Shown one piece after another: positions 8,396-17,539 of a stretch of 33,864 nt of DNA (position 1 is the stretch's first letter; each line of letters opens with the position of its first letter). Source of the DNA: Spirochaetaceae bacterium. GTDB lineage: Bacteria; Spirochaetota; Spirochaetia; Treponematales; Treponemataceae. Location of the stretch: the NCBI GenBank assembly GCA_017453745.1, contig JAFTEH010000073.1, positions 1 through 33,864 on the forward strand. Direction: 5' to 3'. The position numbers were made by a program, and so were the translations under genes. The notes beneath the pieces are model-generated. The model did no database searches and was not told the DNA's origin. It saw nothing but the letters and a program-made list of their open reading frames with translations.

Positions 8396-8464
8396 TGTTA
8401 TATATAGCTAACATTATACAAAAAAGAAAAATTTTAGTCAAGTATTTTGTTAGGTTTATCTAAC
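8396..8464 (-). promoter_or_regulatory. Promoter of the nitrogenase-like operon with two flanking operator-like dyads
   Basis: On the minus strand the -35 is TTGACT (8436-8441) and the -10 is TATAAT (8413-8418), with a 17-nt spacer. Transcription should start near 8406. Two dyads of the same form, GTTA-N8-TAAC, bracket it. GTTAGATAAACCTAAC (8449-8464) lies just upstream of the -35. GTTAGCTATATATAAC (8397-8412) lies over the start site and extends to TGTTA...TAACA at 8396-8413. The upstream dyad's TTAGGTTTATCTAA resembles operators of DtxR/IdeR/MntR-type metal regulators, which would fit an operon with a metal-chelate importer. The regulator identity is inference. Confidence 0.7.
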
Positions 8465-8891
8465 TTTTTTATAAAAAATTAATTCTCAATAAAAACAAAA
8501 ACAGCTCAAGATTCAACTTGTCATGTTAGGTTTATCGTTACACCACCACATTCACCACTGTTGTATGCGCTTCAGTTGTCAAGCAAGTCTGCATGTCAAG
8601 TTTACTACGCCCCACTTGTCGCATGACAAGGTGAGCAGCTATCTTGTTTTCAAAACCTGTGTGCGTAAATCATAATACTATTAGTGCACACTTCTAAATA
8701 CTGAAGTTTTTAGGGGTTGCCTAGTATTTTTACTATTTTTGGGCGAAAAAAAGGTATGCCATCGCGTGAGGACAACCAGTAACCACATCGTATACCTTTA
8801 TTACTAGGTATTTTGGAAATATGGCAACCACAAACTGAACAAAATTCCAGTAAGTTTTTGTCGTATAGTAAAATACTTTTCTCCCTATACC
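8465..8891. other. Divergent intergenic region with a third operator-like half site and a nested inverted repeat
   Basis: No gene is visible. GTTAGGTTTATC (8525-8536) repeats twelve bases of the operator at 8449-8460. Between 8715 and 8829 three arms nest: GGTTGCC with GGCAACC (8715-8721 and 8823-8829), CCTAGTA with TACTAGG (8720-8726 and 8802-8808), and AAAGGTAT with ATACCTTT (8750-8757 and 8792-8799). The result could be a structured RNA or a decayed mobile element. It lies upstream of, not inside, the cdaA leader as I read the promoter. Confidence 0.5.
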
Positions 8892-8919
8892 TTGAAACAA
8901 TGATAAAAATGAGTATTAT
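8892..8919 (+). promoter_or_regulatory. Probable cdaA promoter
   Basis: TTGAAA (8892-8897) and TATTAT (8914-8919) are separated by 16 nt. The predicted leader is about 20 nt, and no clear Shine-Dalgarno is visible before the ATG at 8946. Confidence 0.5.
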
Positions 8920-8945
8920 AGTGCTAGTTTTTTTGAAATACTAGT

Positions 8946-9743
8946 ATGAATATTATGCAAGTCTATACCTTATATATTTCACCCATTTTAGATGTTCTTT
9001 TTTTAACAGTTCTTTTTTATTTGATATATAAGGTTTTGGTACGGACACAGGCTGCGCAACTGTTGCGTGGTATTTTTGTTTTGCTCTTTATCTATGCGAT
9101 TGCTTTTATATTACGGTTAAATACTGTATTATGGCTTTTGAATGCAATCGCTCCGAGTCTTTTGATTGGTATTGTTATTTTGTTTCAGCCTGAATTACGC
9201 AAAATATTTATGAAAATGGGGCAAAGGGAATGGCTCAGACCTGGTAGCAGTTCTCGGCATTCTCAAATTGATGCTATTGTAAATGCCGCAACTATTATGT
9301 CAGCTAAGAGACGGGGTATGCTGGTTGTATTCGCGCGCAAGAGCGATATGTCCGAAATCATGGCAAGTGGCACGCGTATCAATGCAGATATTACATCGAG
9401 CCTTTTTCAAACAATATTTGAATTTGATACTACATTGCATGACGGTGCCGTAGTAGTGCAAAACGGACGGCTTTTGTCTGCTGGCTGTGTGTTAAAACTT
9501 TCGGAACAACAGGATATTTCAAAGAGTTTTGGAACAAGGCATCGTGCAGCGTTGGGAACTGCTGAAACCAGTGATGCTGTTGTGCTTGTTGTTTCCGAAG
9601 AAAGTGGGGCGCTTAGTTTGGCGTATGACAGTAAGTTGTATTATGATCTTGACCCACAGCTAATTATAAATCGACTTGAAGTATTACTCGGCATAAAAGC
9701 GTCTTCAAGAGATCTAGAATATATTGAAGGTGAAAACGAATGA
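8946..9743 (+). CDS. cdaA: Diadenylate cyclase CdaA (DacA), c-di-AMP synthase
   Basis: This 265-residue membrane enzyme makes cyclic di-AMP from two ATP. Three transmembrane helices occupy residues 10-80, followed by a DAC domain with the catalytic LHDGAVVV motif (Asp-Gly-Ala 166-168) and GTRHRAALG (Arg-His-Arg 198-200). Length and layout match CdaA of Gram-positive bacteria and spirochaetes. It overlaps the following ybbR-type gene by 4 nt (ATGA), the conserved cdaA-cdaR arrangement, so the two are co-translated. c-di-AMP normally controls potassium uptake and cell-wall homeostasis. No c-di-AMP target gene is recognisable in the window. Confidence 0.96.
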   Translation: MNIMQVYTLYISPILDVLFLTVLFYLIYKVLVRTQAAQLLRGIFVLLFIYAIAFILRLNTVLWLLNAIAPSLLIGIVILFQPELRKIFMKMGQREWLRPGSSSRHSQIDAIVNAATIMSAKRRGMLVVFARKSDMSEIMASGTRINADITSSLFQTIFEFDTTLHDGAVVVQNGRLLSAGCVLKLSEQQDISKSFGTRHRAALGTAETSDAVVLVVSEESGALSLAYDSKLYYDLDPQLIINRLEVLLGIKASSRDLEYIEGENE

Positions 9744-10771
9744 GCAAATCCTCTAAATTTAATATTAAAACGCTTACTGAAAAATTTTTACAAGATTGGT
9801 CTATTAAGATTATTTGTTTAGGTGTAGCATTTATAATTTTGTTATTTTATAGGCGGAGTACACTTGGCAGACGATTTTTTTCGGCAAATATTAGTATTGA
9901 AAGTTCTTCGGAATTAGTCGCTGCGTCTTCATATCCAGGTTCTGTCAAGGTGACACTTTGGGGAGATGCATTAAGTATTTCATCAATTCGAGAAGATGAT
10001 ATTGAAGTATATCTTGACTTGCGCCCATATACAAAACCAGGCACATTTAAAGTGCCTGTGAGAAATCGTATTACAGGTAGTGCGTTGAATGTAGAGCCAC
10101 TTGACATAAAAACCGAACCATCGGCAATAGAATTGCGATTGGAAGAAAGTGCGGCAAAGCGTGTTCCCGTTGATTTGGTTTTAAAAGGTTCGGTTGCTCA
10201 TAGTTTTGAAATTTCTGAAACGACAGTTGACCCGGCAACAGTTGAGATACGCGGACCTCGTTCTATTATAGAAAAAATCGAAAGCATGCCCACTGAGCCT
10301 ATTTTACTGGAAAATCGTAACACGAGTTTTTCGGGGCGCACAAACCTTGTTAATACAACATCGCTGTTAAATATTGTCGGTACGGGAAAAACAGACTACT
10401 GGGTTAAAATTGTCGAAAAGATTATTGGTAAAGATTTTTCAAATGTGCCTGTACAAGTGATTAACTTAAAACCCGAGTTAGTACTTAGTTCCGAACTTGC
10501 TCCTGTTTCAATTAGTATTTCGGGAAAACAAAATATAGTGGAAGCATTTCAGCCAACTTCGCAGTTTTTAAGACTTGATTGTGCAGAAATAACGGAACCT
10601 GGCGAATATAATCTTAAGGTTTTAGTAGCAACGAGCGAAGGTGTTCAAATAACAAGTGTTTTTCCCGATACAATCGCTGTCAGCGTAGACTTAAACGAAG
10701 AGCTATTGACAACAGATGACGAAACAACGGAGCCAGATGTTACCCCAGATGACAGCGACCTTTTAGAATAG
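9740..10771 (+). CDS. YbbR-domain protein (CdaR-like partner of CdaA)
   Basis: This 343-residue protein has one N-terminal membrane helix (about 23-40, WSIKIICLGVAFIILLF) and an exported region. That region contains three YbbR-type beta-rich repeats, visible as recurring segments such as FKVPVRNRI, VDPATVEIRGP and LAPVSISISGKQ. It ends in an acidic tail rich in Asp, Glu and Thr. In Firmicutes the equivalent CdaR binds and modulates CdaA. The 4-nt overlap with cdaA supports the same partnership here. The domain is poorly conserved in sequence, so the call rests on context plus repeat pattern. Confidence 0.88.
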   Translation: MSKSSKFNIKTLTEKFLQDWSIKIICLGVAFIILLFYRRSTLGRRFFSANISIESSSELVAASSYPGSVKVTLWGDALSISSIREDDIEVYLDLRPYTKPGTFKVPVRNRITGSALNVEPLDIKTEPSAIELRLEESAAKRVPVDLVLKGSVAHSFEISETTVDPATVEIRGPRSIIEKIESMPTEPILLENRNTSFSGRTNLVNTTSLLNIVGTGKTDYWVKIVEKIIGKDFSNVPVQVINLKPELVLSSELAPVSISISGKQNIVEAFQPTSQFLRLDCAEITEPGEYNLKVLVATSEGVQITSVFPDTIAVSVDLNEELLTTDDETTEPDVTPDDSDLLE

Positions 10772-10817
10772 GTGCTTTGACTCAATGTGCTGATGTTGCC
10801 CAGATATACCGATGGTA

Positions 10818-10868
10818 CTTCTAAAAACGCATCGAGATGTTTCGCTGCCCTGTCACCGTTTTTAGAAG
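10818..10868. terminator. Hairpin between convergent genes, possible bidirectional terminator
   Basis: A perfect 12-bp inverted repeat pairs CTTCTAAAAACG (10818-10829) with CGTTTTTAGAAG (10857-10868), with a 27-nt loop. It lies in the 105-nt gap between the converging ybbR and lptG-like genes. The arms contain A5 and T5 runs, but there is no clean uridine tract after a GC-rich stem, so terminator function is tentative. Confidence 0.45.
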
Positions 10869-10876
10869 AAACACCC

Positions 10877-12013
10877 TTATGTGCGGGCAATCTTGACAAG
10901 ATAGACACTTATCAAAAAGAAAAGCACAAAGGGAAGCCATGCCGCTATTATAGGTGAAATTGCACCCCAACTCGCCAGTACGGTCATGAGCATTTGCGAA
11001 ACATAGTAAAGAACAGCAACAGATAAGCTAAATAATAAACTCATTAAAAGAATATTCTTTTTTAGGTATCCCCCAAATGAAATAGATAAAAATAAAACTA
11101 TAAAAATAGTAAAAGGAAATGAAAATCGTTGATAATATTTAACAGTGTATTCTGATTTGGGTATGCCTTTTTTTTCTAAATCAAGCAAAAATTTTTTTGC
11201 CTCTTCTGCTTTTAGATTATCCACATTTACTATAATGTTTTCAAAACTTGACGGTGGCTCAGTTAAAAAATCAAATGTAGTTTTGTATACTGTTTTTACT
11301 CCATCGTCACTGATGTTATATATGTTTGGATTTACCAGTTCCCATGATTGAGTTTCTTCTATCCAATGAACTTTTTCGGCAAGAATAATAATATCAAAAA
11401 CACCATCTTCGTTTTTATGTATGATTTTTGCATTATGCAAGATTTTTTTATCGCTTGAGTAATATTCAGCTATATATATAACTTGTCCTTGTTCAGACAT
11501 GACAGCAATATTAGAAGCATCTCGGTTTTTTTGTTCTGTATTGAGGTTTTCGAGAATGTCATTTTTTTTGGCAAATGTTGAAATGACAAGAGCGTCTTCA
11601 AAGAAAAACATTCCGAGCGAACAAAAAAAAGCAAATAGCAATATAGGAAAGACAAACCGCTGTAGCGAAATTCCAGATGAAAAGACAACCATCAATTCTT
11701 TTTTTGCATAGAGCGAGCCTAAGGTATACGAGCCTGCAAAAAGCATAGCTATCGGGGCAGAATAGGAAACGCATTTTGGTAAGTATAATGCAATCACGGT
11801 AAACATTGTGCTCATTGGTGTATTGGTTTCTATAAAGCGATTTAAATTGTAAAAAGTGTCTCCGAGTTCCAAGATGAGTATAAAAAAAAGCAATGCTATA
11901 AAAAACACTGGTAGAAAAAGTTTTAATATGTAGTAGATAAGAACTGCACTATATTTTACCTTGCGGAATGGTAGGTTTTTTCTTCTGGGTCGATGTGTAA
12001 ATATGTTTAACAT
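10877..12013 (-). CDS. LptF/LptG (YjgP/YjgQ) family permease, second copy
   Basis: I place the start at the ATG at 12013 (MLNIFTHRPRRKNLPF), 1 nt after the upstream gene's stop, rather than the in-frame start at 12070 inside that gene. This gives 378 residues. Three hydrophobic helices precede an external beta-rich domain (about 140-275), and three more follow at the C terminus (PFTIFIVLFLSISFGGYLKK onward). This is the layout of LptF/LptG, the membrane half of the lipopolysaccharide export ABC transporter. Treponemes lack classical LPS but keep YjgP/YjgQ homologues, so the cargo may be another outer-membrane lipid. LptF and LptG cannot be told apart by eye. Confidence 0.88.
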   Translation of the reverse strand: MLNIFTHRPRRKNLPFRKVKYSAVLIYYILKLFLPVFFIALLFFILILELGDTFYNLNRFIETNTPMSTMFTVIALYLPKCVSYSAPIAMLFAGSYTLGSLYAKKELMVVFSSGISLQRFVFPILLFAFFCSLGMFFFEDALVISTFAKKNDILENLNTEQKNRDASNIAVMSEQGQVIYIAEYYSSDKKILHNAKIIHKNEDGVFDIIILAEKVHWIEETQSWELVNPNIYNISDDGVKTVYKTTFDFLTEPPSSFENIIVNVDNLKAEEAKKFLLDLEKKGIPKSEYTVKYYQRFSFPFTIFIVLFLSISFGGYLKKNILLMSLLFSLSVAVLYYVSQMLMTVLASWGAISPIIAAWLPFVLFFLISVYLVKIART

Positions 12014-12014
12014 G

Positions 12015-13139
12015 TCATGCTCTCTTTTTTTTCCATACGAGGATGAGTGCAACCACGAGCAACACAGCATTCGCTATCCAAGCACCAATAGTGCTGTCTA
12101 ATTTGTTTTCGACGCTCAGTTGTTGTCCCATCATCAAAATCGCCCAATACGCTACCGAGATAAACAGCCCAACGACAAAGCCTAAGCCTTGGTTATATAG
12201 TTTTAGGTTAATGCTAATTGTATATGCTAAAAAGATAAAAAACAAAGCCCCAAATGGTATAGAAAATTTTTTGTGTAATTCTAGGTTGTACCAGTTTAAG
12301 TAACTCGTGTTGGTTATACTTTCAGATTGTATTTCTTTAATTCTTTTGCGTAAATCACTAAATGAAAGTTGTCCAGGCCCGAGCGAAAACAACCCAAAAT
12401 TTTGCTGTTCAGATGCTAAAAAGTTATAGGTCATGTTTTCGGCATACGCATAATCGAAATCATATTTTGTGTGCGTGTCCAAGATAAATAGGCGAGGCTT
12501 AATCGGTTGCAGTGAAAGAAGAATTTCAGGGTTGTTGGTTTTTGCGAGTTTTGCCGTTTTTGCAGATAAAAAGGTTGTTTTGTGTGGCTCGGAGCTATCG
12601 ATAATAACGATGTCAGAAACTCCTTCCTTTGTTACTTCACCGGCGGCGATTATCGTTTGATTTGCTTGTCGTATAGAATGGCTTTGAAGTTGCATAGCAG
12701 GGTTTTCGCTCATCATTTCAAGGTAAGTATCGTTCAATTTTGGGGCAGTAAAGGGAATAAGTATATCATTGGTAAAAAAGTTTAGTAAAGAAAAAGTAAG
12801 TGCTACCGCCATAGTTGGAAGCAGAATACGCGTATGAGAAAGTCCCAAGCTATTCAGTGCTATAAACTCATAGTCACTCGCAAATCGCCCTAAACACATT
12901 AATGCACCCACAAAAGCAGAATATGGGGCGGCATTTGCAACGACAATGGGTAAAGAATATAAAAAGAACTTCATAATAAGCGCAATAGAAACATTTTTGA
13001 TTAAATTTCCCTGTATTTCTACGAGGAGATTGTTTACAAAAAAAATAACAAAAAAGAACAAAAATGACACAAAGCAATAGAGCATCATTTCTGTAAAGAT
13101 ATAAAAAAATAATGTTTTTCCTATGCGCAATTTTTTCAT
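12015..13139 (-). CDS. LptF/LptG (YjgP/YjgQ) family permease, first copy
   Basis: This 374-residue protein has the same plan as its neighbour: N-terminal helices (about 12-34, 52-75, 97-115), a soluble periplasmic domain (about 120-270), and C-terminal helices (IPFGALFFIFLAYTISINLK and following). Family landmarks include PYSAFVGALMCLGRFASDYEFIALNSLGLS near residues 77-106, matching the LptF/G coupling-helix region that contacts the LptB ATPase. It begins 24 nt after tgt and is followed 1 nt later by the second copy. The pair should form a heterodimer. The lptB ATPase is not in the window. Confidence 0.9.
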   Translation of the reverse strand: MKKLRIGKTLFFYIFTEMMLYCFVSFLFFFVIFFVNNLLVEIQGNLIKNVSIALIMKFFLYSLPIVVANAAPYSAFVGALMCLGRFASDYEFIALNSLGLSHTRILLPTMAVALTFSLLNFFTNDILIPFTAPKLNDTYLEMMSENPAMQLQSHSIRQANQTIIAAGEVTKEGVSDIVIIDSSEPHKTTFLSAKTAKLAKTNNPEILLSLQPIKPRLFILDTHTKYDFDYAYAENMTYNFLASEQQNFGLFSLGPGQLSFSDLRKRIKEIQSESITNTSYLNWYNLELHKKFSIPFGALFFIFLAYTISINLKLYNQGLGFVVGLFISVAYWAILMMGQQLSVENKLDSTIGAWIANAVLLVVALILVWKKKRA

Positions 13140-13163
13140 ACAAAATCCTTAGCCTAAAAATTT

Positions 13164-14405
<1,242 letters not shown>

Positions 14406-14468
14406 GCCGATAGGGTAGTCGCACGGACCGCAACATGCTGATACAGGCCCCAGTGCTTGTGGATGCAG

Positions 14469-14507
14469 AACATAGTTGTGTGTGGTATGCGTGTAGGAAA
14501 CTATGTT
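14469..14507. repeat. Inverted repeat upstream of the SPASM/ABC genes
   Basis: A perfect 9-bp inverted repeat pairs AACATAGTT (14469-14477) with AACTATGTT (14499-14507) around a 21-nt loop. It lies in the tgt/SPASM intergenic gap, where I see no gene. It is about 90 nt upstream of the next promoter, and its role is unknown. Confidence 0.4.
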
Positions 14508-14600
14508 ACATAGAATACTTTAGTGTTGCGATTTGATATGTGACAAGGGTGGATAGTTGACAGTAGCAAGCATATTAAGAAAAATCTATTGATATTGTAC

Positions 14601-14629
14601 TTGTTTTTCAATGGAGTTGTCGGTAGAAT
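14601..14629 (+). promoter_or_regulatory. Promoter of the SPASM/ABC exporter pair
   Basis: TTGTTT (14601-14606) and TAGAAT (14624-14629) have a 17-nt spacer. GTGGAG lies about 12 nt before the ATG at 14653. Confidence 0.5.
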
Positions 14630-14652
14630 AAAAAAGTGGAGAAATATGGTGT

Positions 14653-14946
14653 ATGACAGAAATTGAAAAACCAAAGAAAGTATCTGTAAATGATAGTACG
14701 AGTGATCTTCAAAGGGTGCGTGATAAAGTCGGACATTTTACGAATTGCTGTCTTCGTAAAATGCTACGCTCACCATTTAACGATTCTGAATGTATGCACT
14801 GTTCAGTATTGCCACTCTGCATGGGTGGCTGTCATTTTTTAGAACTAAAACGGCAAAATAAATGCATACCCGAAAAATACATTATGTCGGACTTGGTGGC
14901 ATTGTATTATGCAGATAGTATGAAAGCAAAGAAGGTATTGGTATGA
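14653..14946 (+). CDS. Stand-alone SPASM-type cysteine protein, probably a radical-SAM maturase remnant
   Basis: This 97-residue protein has Cys47-x2-Cys50-x5-Cys56-x3-Cys60 and a later Cys71 (ECMHCSVLPLCMGGCHF...NKC). That is exactly the Cx2Cx5Cx3C signature of the C-terminal SPASM auxiliary-cluster domain of peptide-modifying radical SAM enzymes. The radical SAM core (CxxxCxxC) and the first SPASM half are missing, and an in-frame stop lies 8 codons upstream. It has its own promoter and overlaps the ABC exporter by 4 nt. It may be a truncated maturase kept for coupling, or a genuinely short SPASM protein. A PqqD-like carrier is not visible. The family call rests on the cysteine pattern. Confidence 0.65.
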   Translation: MTEIEKPKKVSVNDSTSDLQRVRDKVGHFTNCCLRKMLRSPFNDSECMHCSVLPLCMGGCHFLELKRQNKCIPEKYIMSDLVALYYADSMKAKKVLV

Positions 14947-16547
14947 AGCGTTTTTATAATCGGTATTTTTCATGGAAAGAAGTTCTTGTTTTTAGTCTTC
15001 TGAGTATGGTGAGTGTTGGTCTAGTATACATTGTCCCTCGTATCAATAAGTATGTTATCGATACGGTTGCTGTTCAAGGGAATACAGGACACTTAATAGG
15101 TATTATTGTATTGACGACAGTTTTTCTTTTTCTTATTCATACCTATATGTTATTTTTCCCCAATTTTTTCGGTTCGATAAAAATGTGCCATATTGAAAAA
15201 AAAATACGGCGCGATTTGATCAGTTCATATCTTTCATTGCCAAACTATGTGTATTCAAAACTTGACAAAGCTTTTTTACTCAATCTGTTTCTTTCGGATA
15301 CAGGGAATGCTGCTTCGACGCTCATTAACTTTCGAGTGGCAAAAATCGTTTCTGCTTTTCATTTTATTATTGCCTTTATCGTTGTCATGACAGTGAATAT
15401 ACACTTAGGACTTATAGCATTGATTTTCGTGCCGCTTTATTTCCTTGCGTTATTTTTATCACGAAAGAATCTTTACACATTTGCACATAGACAACAATCA
15501 CTATATGACTCATTAGTTGGTATGACCGATTCAATCATTGTGGGAAAAACAAGCATAAACAATAATAATGCTGAATCGTACTTTTATAAAAAACATGACA
15601 CGCTGATGAGTAGGTATATCGGTGCACGATTGAAACGAGAGTTTTTGTTTTGCATTCTGCAACACACCCCTGTTTTTATTGAGGCGATTGCGCCACTAAT
15701 CATTTTAATCATCGGTGCATTGTATGTGCAACATGGAAACATGACAATTGGTACATTAGTTATGTGTGTTCAGTATGTCGGCATGATGTTTGAGCCAATT
15801 GGAAATTTTGCCCAGTTGCTTACCCAGAAGACAACACAGACCCCCGCATTTGAGCGTTTAGAAAAAGTGCTTTTTGACTCGGTGGAACCAAAGTCATTAC
15901 CAATTACAAATAGAGATACATCGCAGTTAAAAATAGTTGGGGCGACAATAAATAATGATGAAAGGGATTTGCTTTTTTCTATTGATACTATAGTAATGGA
16001 AGACACGGGACTCTATTGTATAAAAGGTGAGAATGGGTCAGGTAAGACTACGCTTTTAAATGTGTTATGTATGTTGTATGATCCGGATTGTCTTGTGTTG
16101 CGAGATGCCCATTCTGAACTTGAATTACCTGACAGTTTTTTTTCCAGAAGTTACTTGCATCATCCTCACTTTCTTTTTGAAGGAACGGTTAAAGAAAATA
16201 TAACAATGGGCATTCCACATAATGAAGAAAAACTGAAACTGTTATGCGCTATCTTTGGCTTTGAGCATTTTTTAGATACCGAAATAAAAATCAAACCTGT
16301 ATCACTTTCGGATGGTGAACAGCAAAAGGTCGCACTGATTCGCACATTGCTTCAAGATAAAAAAACATATATTTTGGACGAACCTGAAAAAAGTCTTGAC
16401 AGGGAATCTATCAAACGATTACACGAATATATTACCGATTTGAAAAAAGATCATTTAATACTTATTGTAAGTCATACAAATGACTTTGATACGAATGCAT
16501 CTGGAATACTTACTATACGAGATAAGTGTCTGTACATGAGCCGATAA
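14943..16547 (+). CDS. ABC exporter with fused membrane and ATPase domains, likely peptide exporter
   Basis: This 534-residue protein has about six transmembrane segments within residues 12-290 and a C-terminal ATPase. The ATPase shows Walker A GENGSGKTT (362-370), signature LSDGE (455-459, Gly to Asp versus LSGGQ), Walker B YILDEP (476-481) and His511. The Q-loop glutamine seems replaced by histidine (YLHHPHFLFEGTVKENI). At 534 residues it is shorter than MsbA-type exporters (about 580), and the ATPase is compact. Translation is coupled to the SPASM protein. Such exporters accompany RiPP maturases, so export of a modified peptide is the best guess, but no precursor peptide is visible nearby. 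The altered motifs may mean weak or partner-dependent ATPase activity. Confidence 0.85.
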   Translation: MKRFYNRYFSWKEVLVFSLLSMVSVGLVYIVPRINKYVIDTVAVQGNTGHLIGIIVLTTVFLFLIHTYMLFFPNFFGSIKMCHIEKKIRRDLISSYLSLPNYVYSKLDKAFLLNLFLSDTGNAASTLINFRVAKIVSAFHFIIAFIVVMTVNIHLGLIALIFVPLYFLALFLSRKNLYTFAHRQQSLYDSLVGMTDSIIVGKTSINNNNAESYFYKKHDTLMSRYIGARLKREFLFCILQHTPVFIEAIAPLIILIIGALYVQHGNMTIGTLVMCVQYVGMMFEPIGNFAQLLTQKTTQTPAFERLEKVLFDSVEPKSLPITNRDTSQLKIVGATINNDERDLLFSIDTIVMEDTGLYCIKGENGSGKTTLLNVLCMLYDPDCLVLRDAHSELELPDSFFSRSYLHHPHFLFEGTVKENITMGIPHNEEKLKLLCAIFGFEHFLDTEIKIKPVSLSDGEQQKVALIRTLLQDKKTYILDEPEKSLDRESIKRLHEYITDLKKDHLILIVSHTNDFDTNASGILTIRDKCLYMSR

Positions 16548-16596
16548 AACTATAAGATACCGCTTTCTATGAGCCACTATCATTTCAGTGTAGGTT

Positions 16597-16641
16597 ACTT
16601 GTTACAACAAGTCTTTACCTTTTTTGTATTTTTTGTAAAAT
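16597..16641 (+). promoter_or_regulatory. thyX promoter with adjacent 16-bp palindrome
   Basis: TTTACC (16614-16619) and TAAAAT (16636-16641) are separated by 16 nt. Only 8 nt lie between the -10 and the thyX ATG, so the transcript should be leaderless or nearly so. Immediately upstream sits ACTTGTTACAACAAGT (16597-16612), a palindrome except for its central two bases, which is operator-like. Confidence 0.5.
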
Positions 16642-16649
16642 AGTTTTGT

Positions 16650-17486
16650 ATGGCTCATTGTATTGTTGATTCTGCAGAAAAGATTTTAGACAAGTCGTTT
16701 CCAGTGTTAGATTATGGATTTGTTCGGTTAGTGGATTATCTCGGCGGGGATGCTCGTATTGTGCAAGCGGCGCGCGTGTCTTATGGGGAAGGGACAAAGA
16801 CGGTGCGAGAGGATGCTGCCCTCATTGATTATCTATTGAGGAATGACCACACCTCTCCTTTTGAGCAGGTGGTTTTAACCTTCCACTTAAAAATGCCTAT
16901 TTTTGTTGCACGGCAGTGGGTGCGTCATAGAACTGCGCGTATGAACGAAATTTCAGGTCGATATTCCGTTCTCAAAAATGAAGCATATATACCGACAGTT
17001 TCTGACTTAGGCTTGCAAGCAAAAAACAACAAACAAGGTCGAGCTCCAGCCTCTGTCGAGCAAACACTTGCAGAAAAAACCATTAGTTCAATGAAAGAAG
17101 TACAGGACTATGTTTTTAAAAACTACGATAGTCTTTTGAACGACAATATCGCAAAAGAGTTAGCGCGGATAAACTTGCCTCTTTCGACATATACAGAAAT
17201 GTACTGGCAAATTGATTTACATAACCTCTTTCGGTTTTTGAAATTGCGTTGCGATTGGCATGCACAAAAGGAAATCCGAGATTACGCTTTTACTATTCTC
17301 GATATTGTAGAAAAAGTCGCCCCTTCTGCGACGGCGTCTTTTAAAACCCATATACTGCAAGGGGTGAGTATTTCAAGCCGAGAAGCACAGGCTCTATCAC
17401 AAGTGCTTGAGGGCAAGGAATCTGGTTTAGATGAACGCGAACGAGAACGGCTCAAAGAAAAACTCGCAAAAGCAACGACGCTATAA
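16650..17486 (+). CDS. thyX: Flavin-dependent thymidylate synthase ThyX
   Basis: This 278-residue enzyme converts dUMP to dTMP using FAD, NADPH and methylene-tetrahydrofolate, with no release of dihydrofolate. The diagnostic ThyX motif RHRTARMNEISGRY occupies residues 92-105. Further landmarks are DHTSPFEQVVLTFHLKMPIFVARQWVRHR upstream of it (in part) and RINLPLSTYTEMYWQIDLHNLFRFLKLR near 175-205. The length is typical for bacterial ThyX plus a charged C-terminal tail. No Shine-Dalgarno precedes the ATG, consistent with a leaderless transcript. thyA is not in the window. Confidence 0.97.
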   Translation: MAHCIVDSAEKILDKSFPVLDYGFVRLVDYLGGDARIVQAARVSYGEGTKTVREDAALIDYLLRNDHTSPFEQVVLTFHLKMPIFVARQWVRHRTARMNEISGRYSVLKNEAYIPTVSDLGLQAKNNKQGRAPASVEQTLAEKTISSMKEVQDYVFKNYDSLLNDNIAKELARINLPLSTYTEMYWQIDLHNLFRFLKLRCDWHAQKEIRDYAFTILDIVEKVAPSATASFKTHILQGVSISSREAQALSQVLEGKESGLDERERERLKEKLAKATTL

Positions 17487-17539
17487 GAATAGAAAAAAAC
17501 TAAGTCGGCTATAGGGCTGGTGTACATTTTTCGGTGGGG

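Noticed and set aside
8715..8829. c-di-AMP (ydaO-type) riboswitch before cdaA
   Set aside because: I could not match the conserved ydaO core, and the element lies upstream of the cdaA promoter I read.
12014..12070. Longer lptG-like start at 12070
   Set aside because: It lies inside the upstream gene. The ATG at 12013, 1 nt after that gene's stop, starts the recognisable protein.
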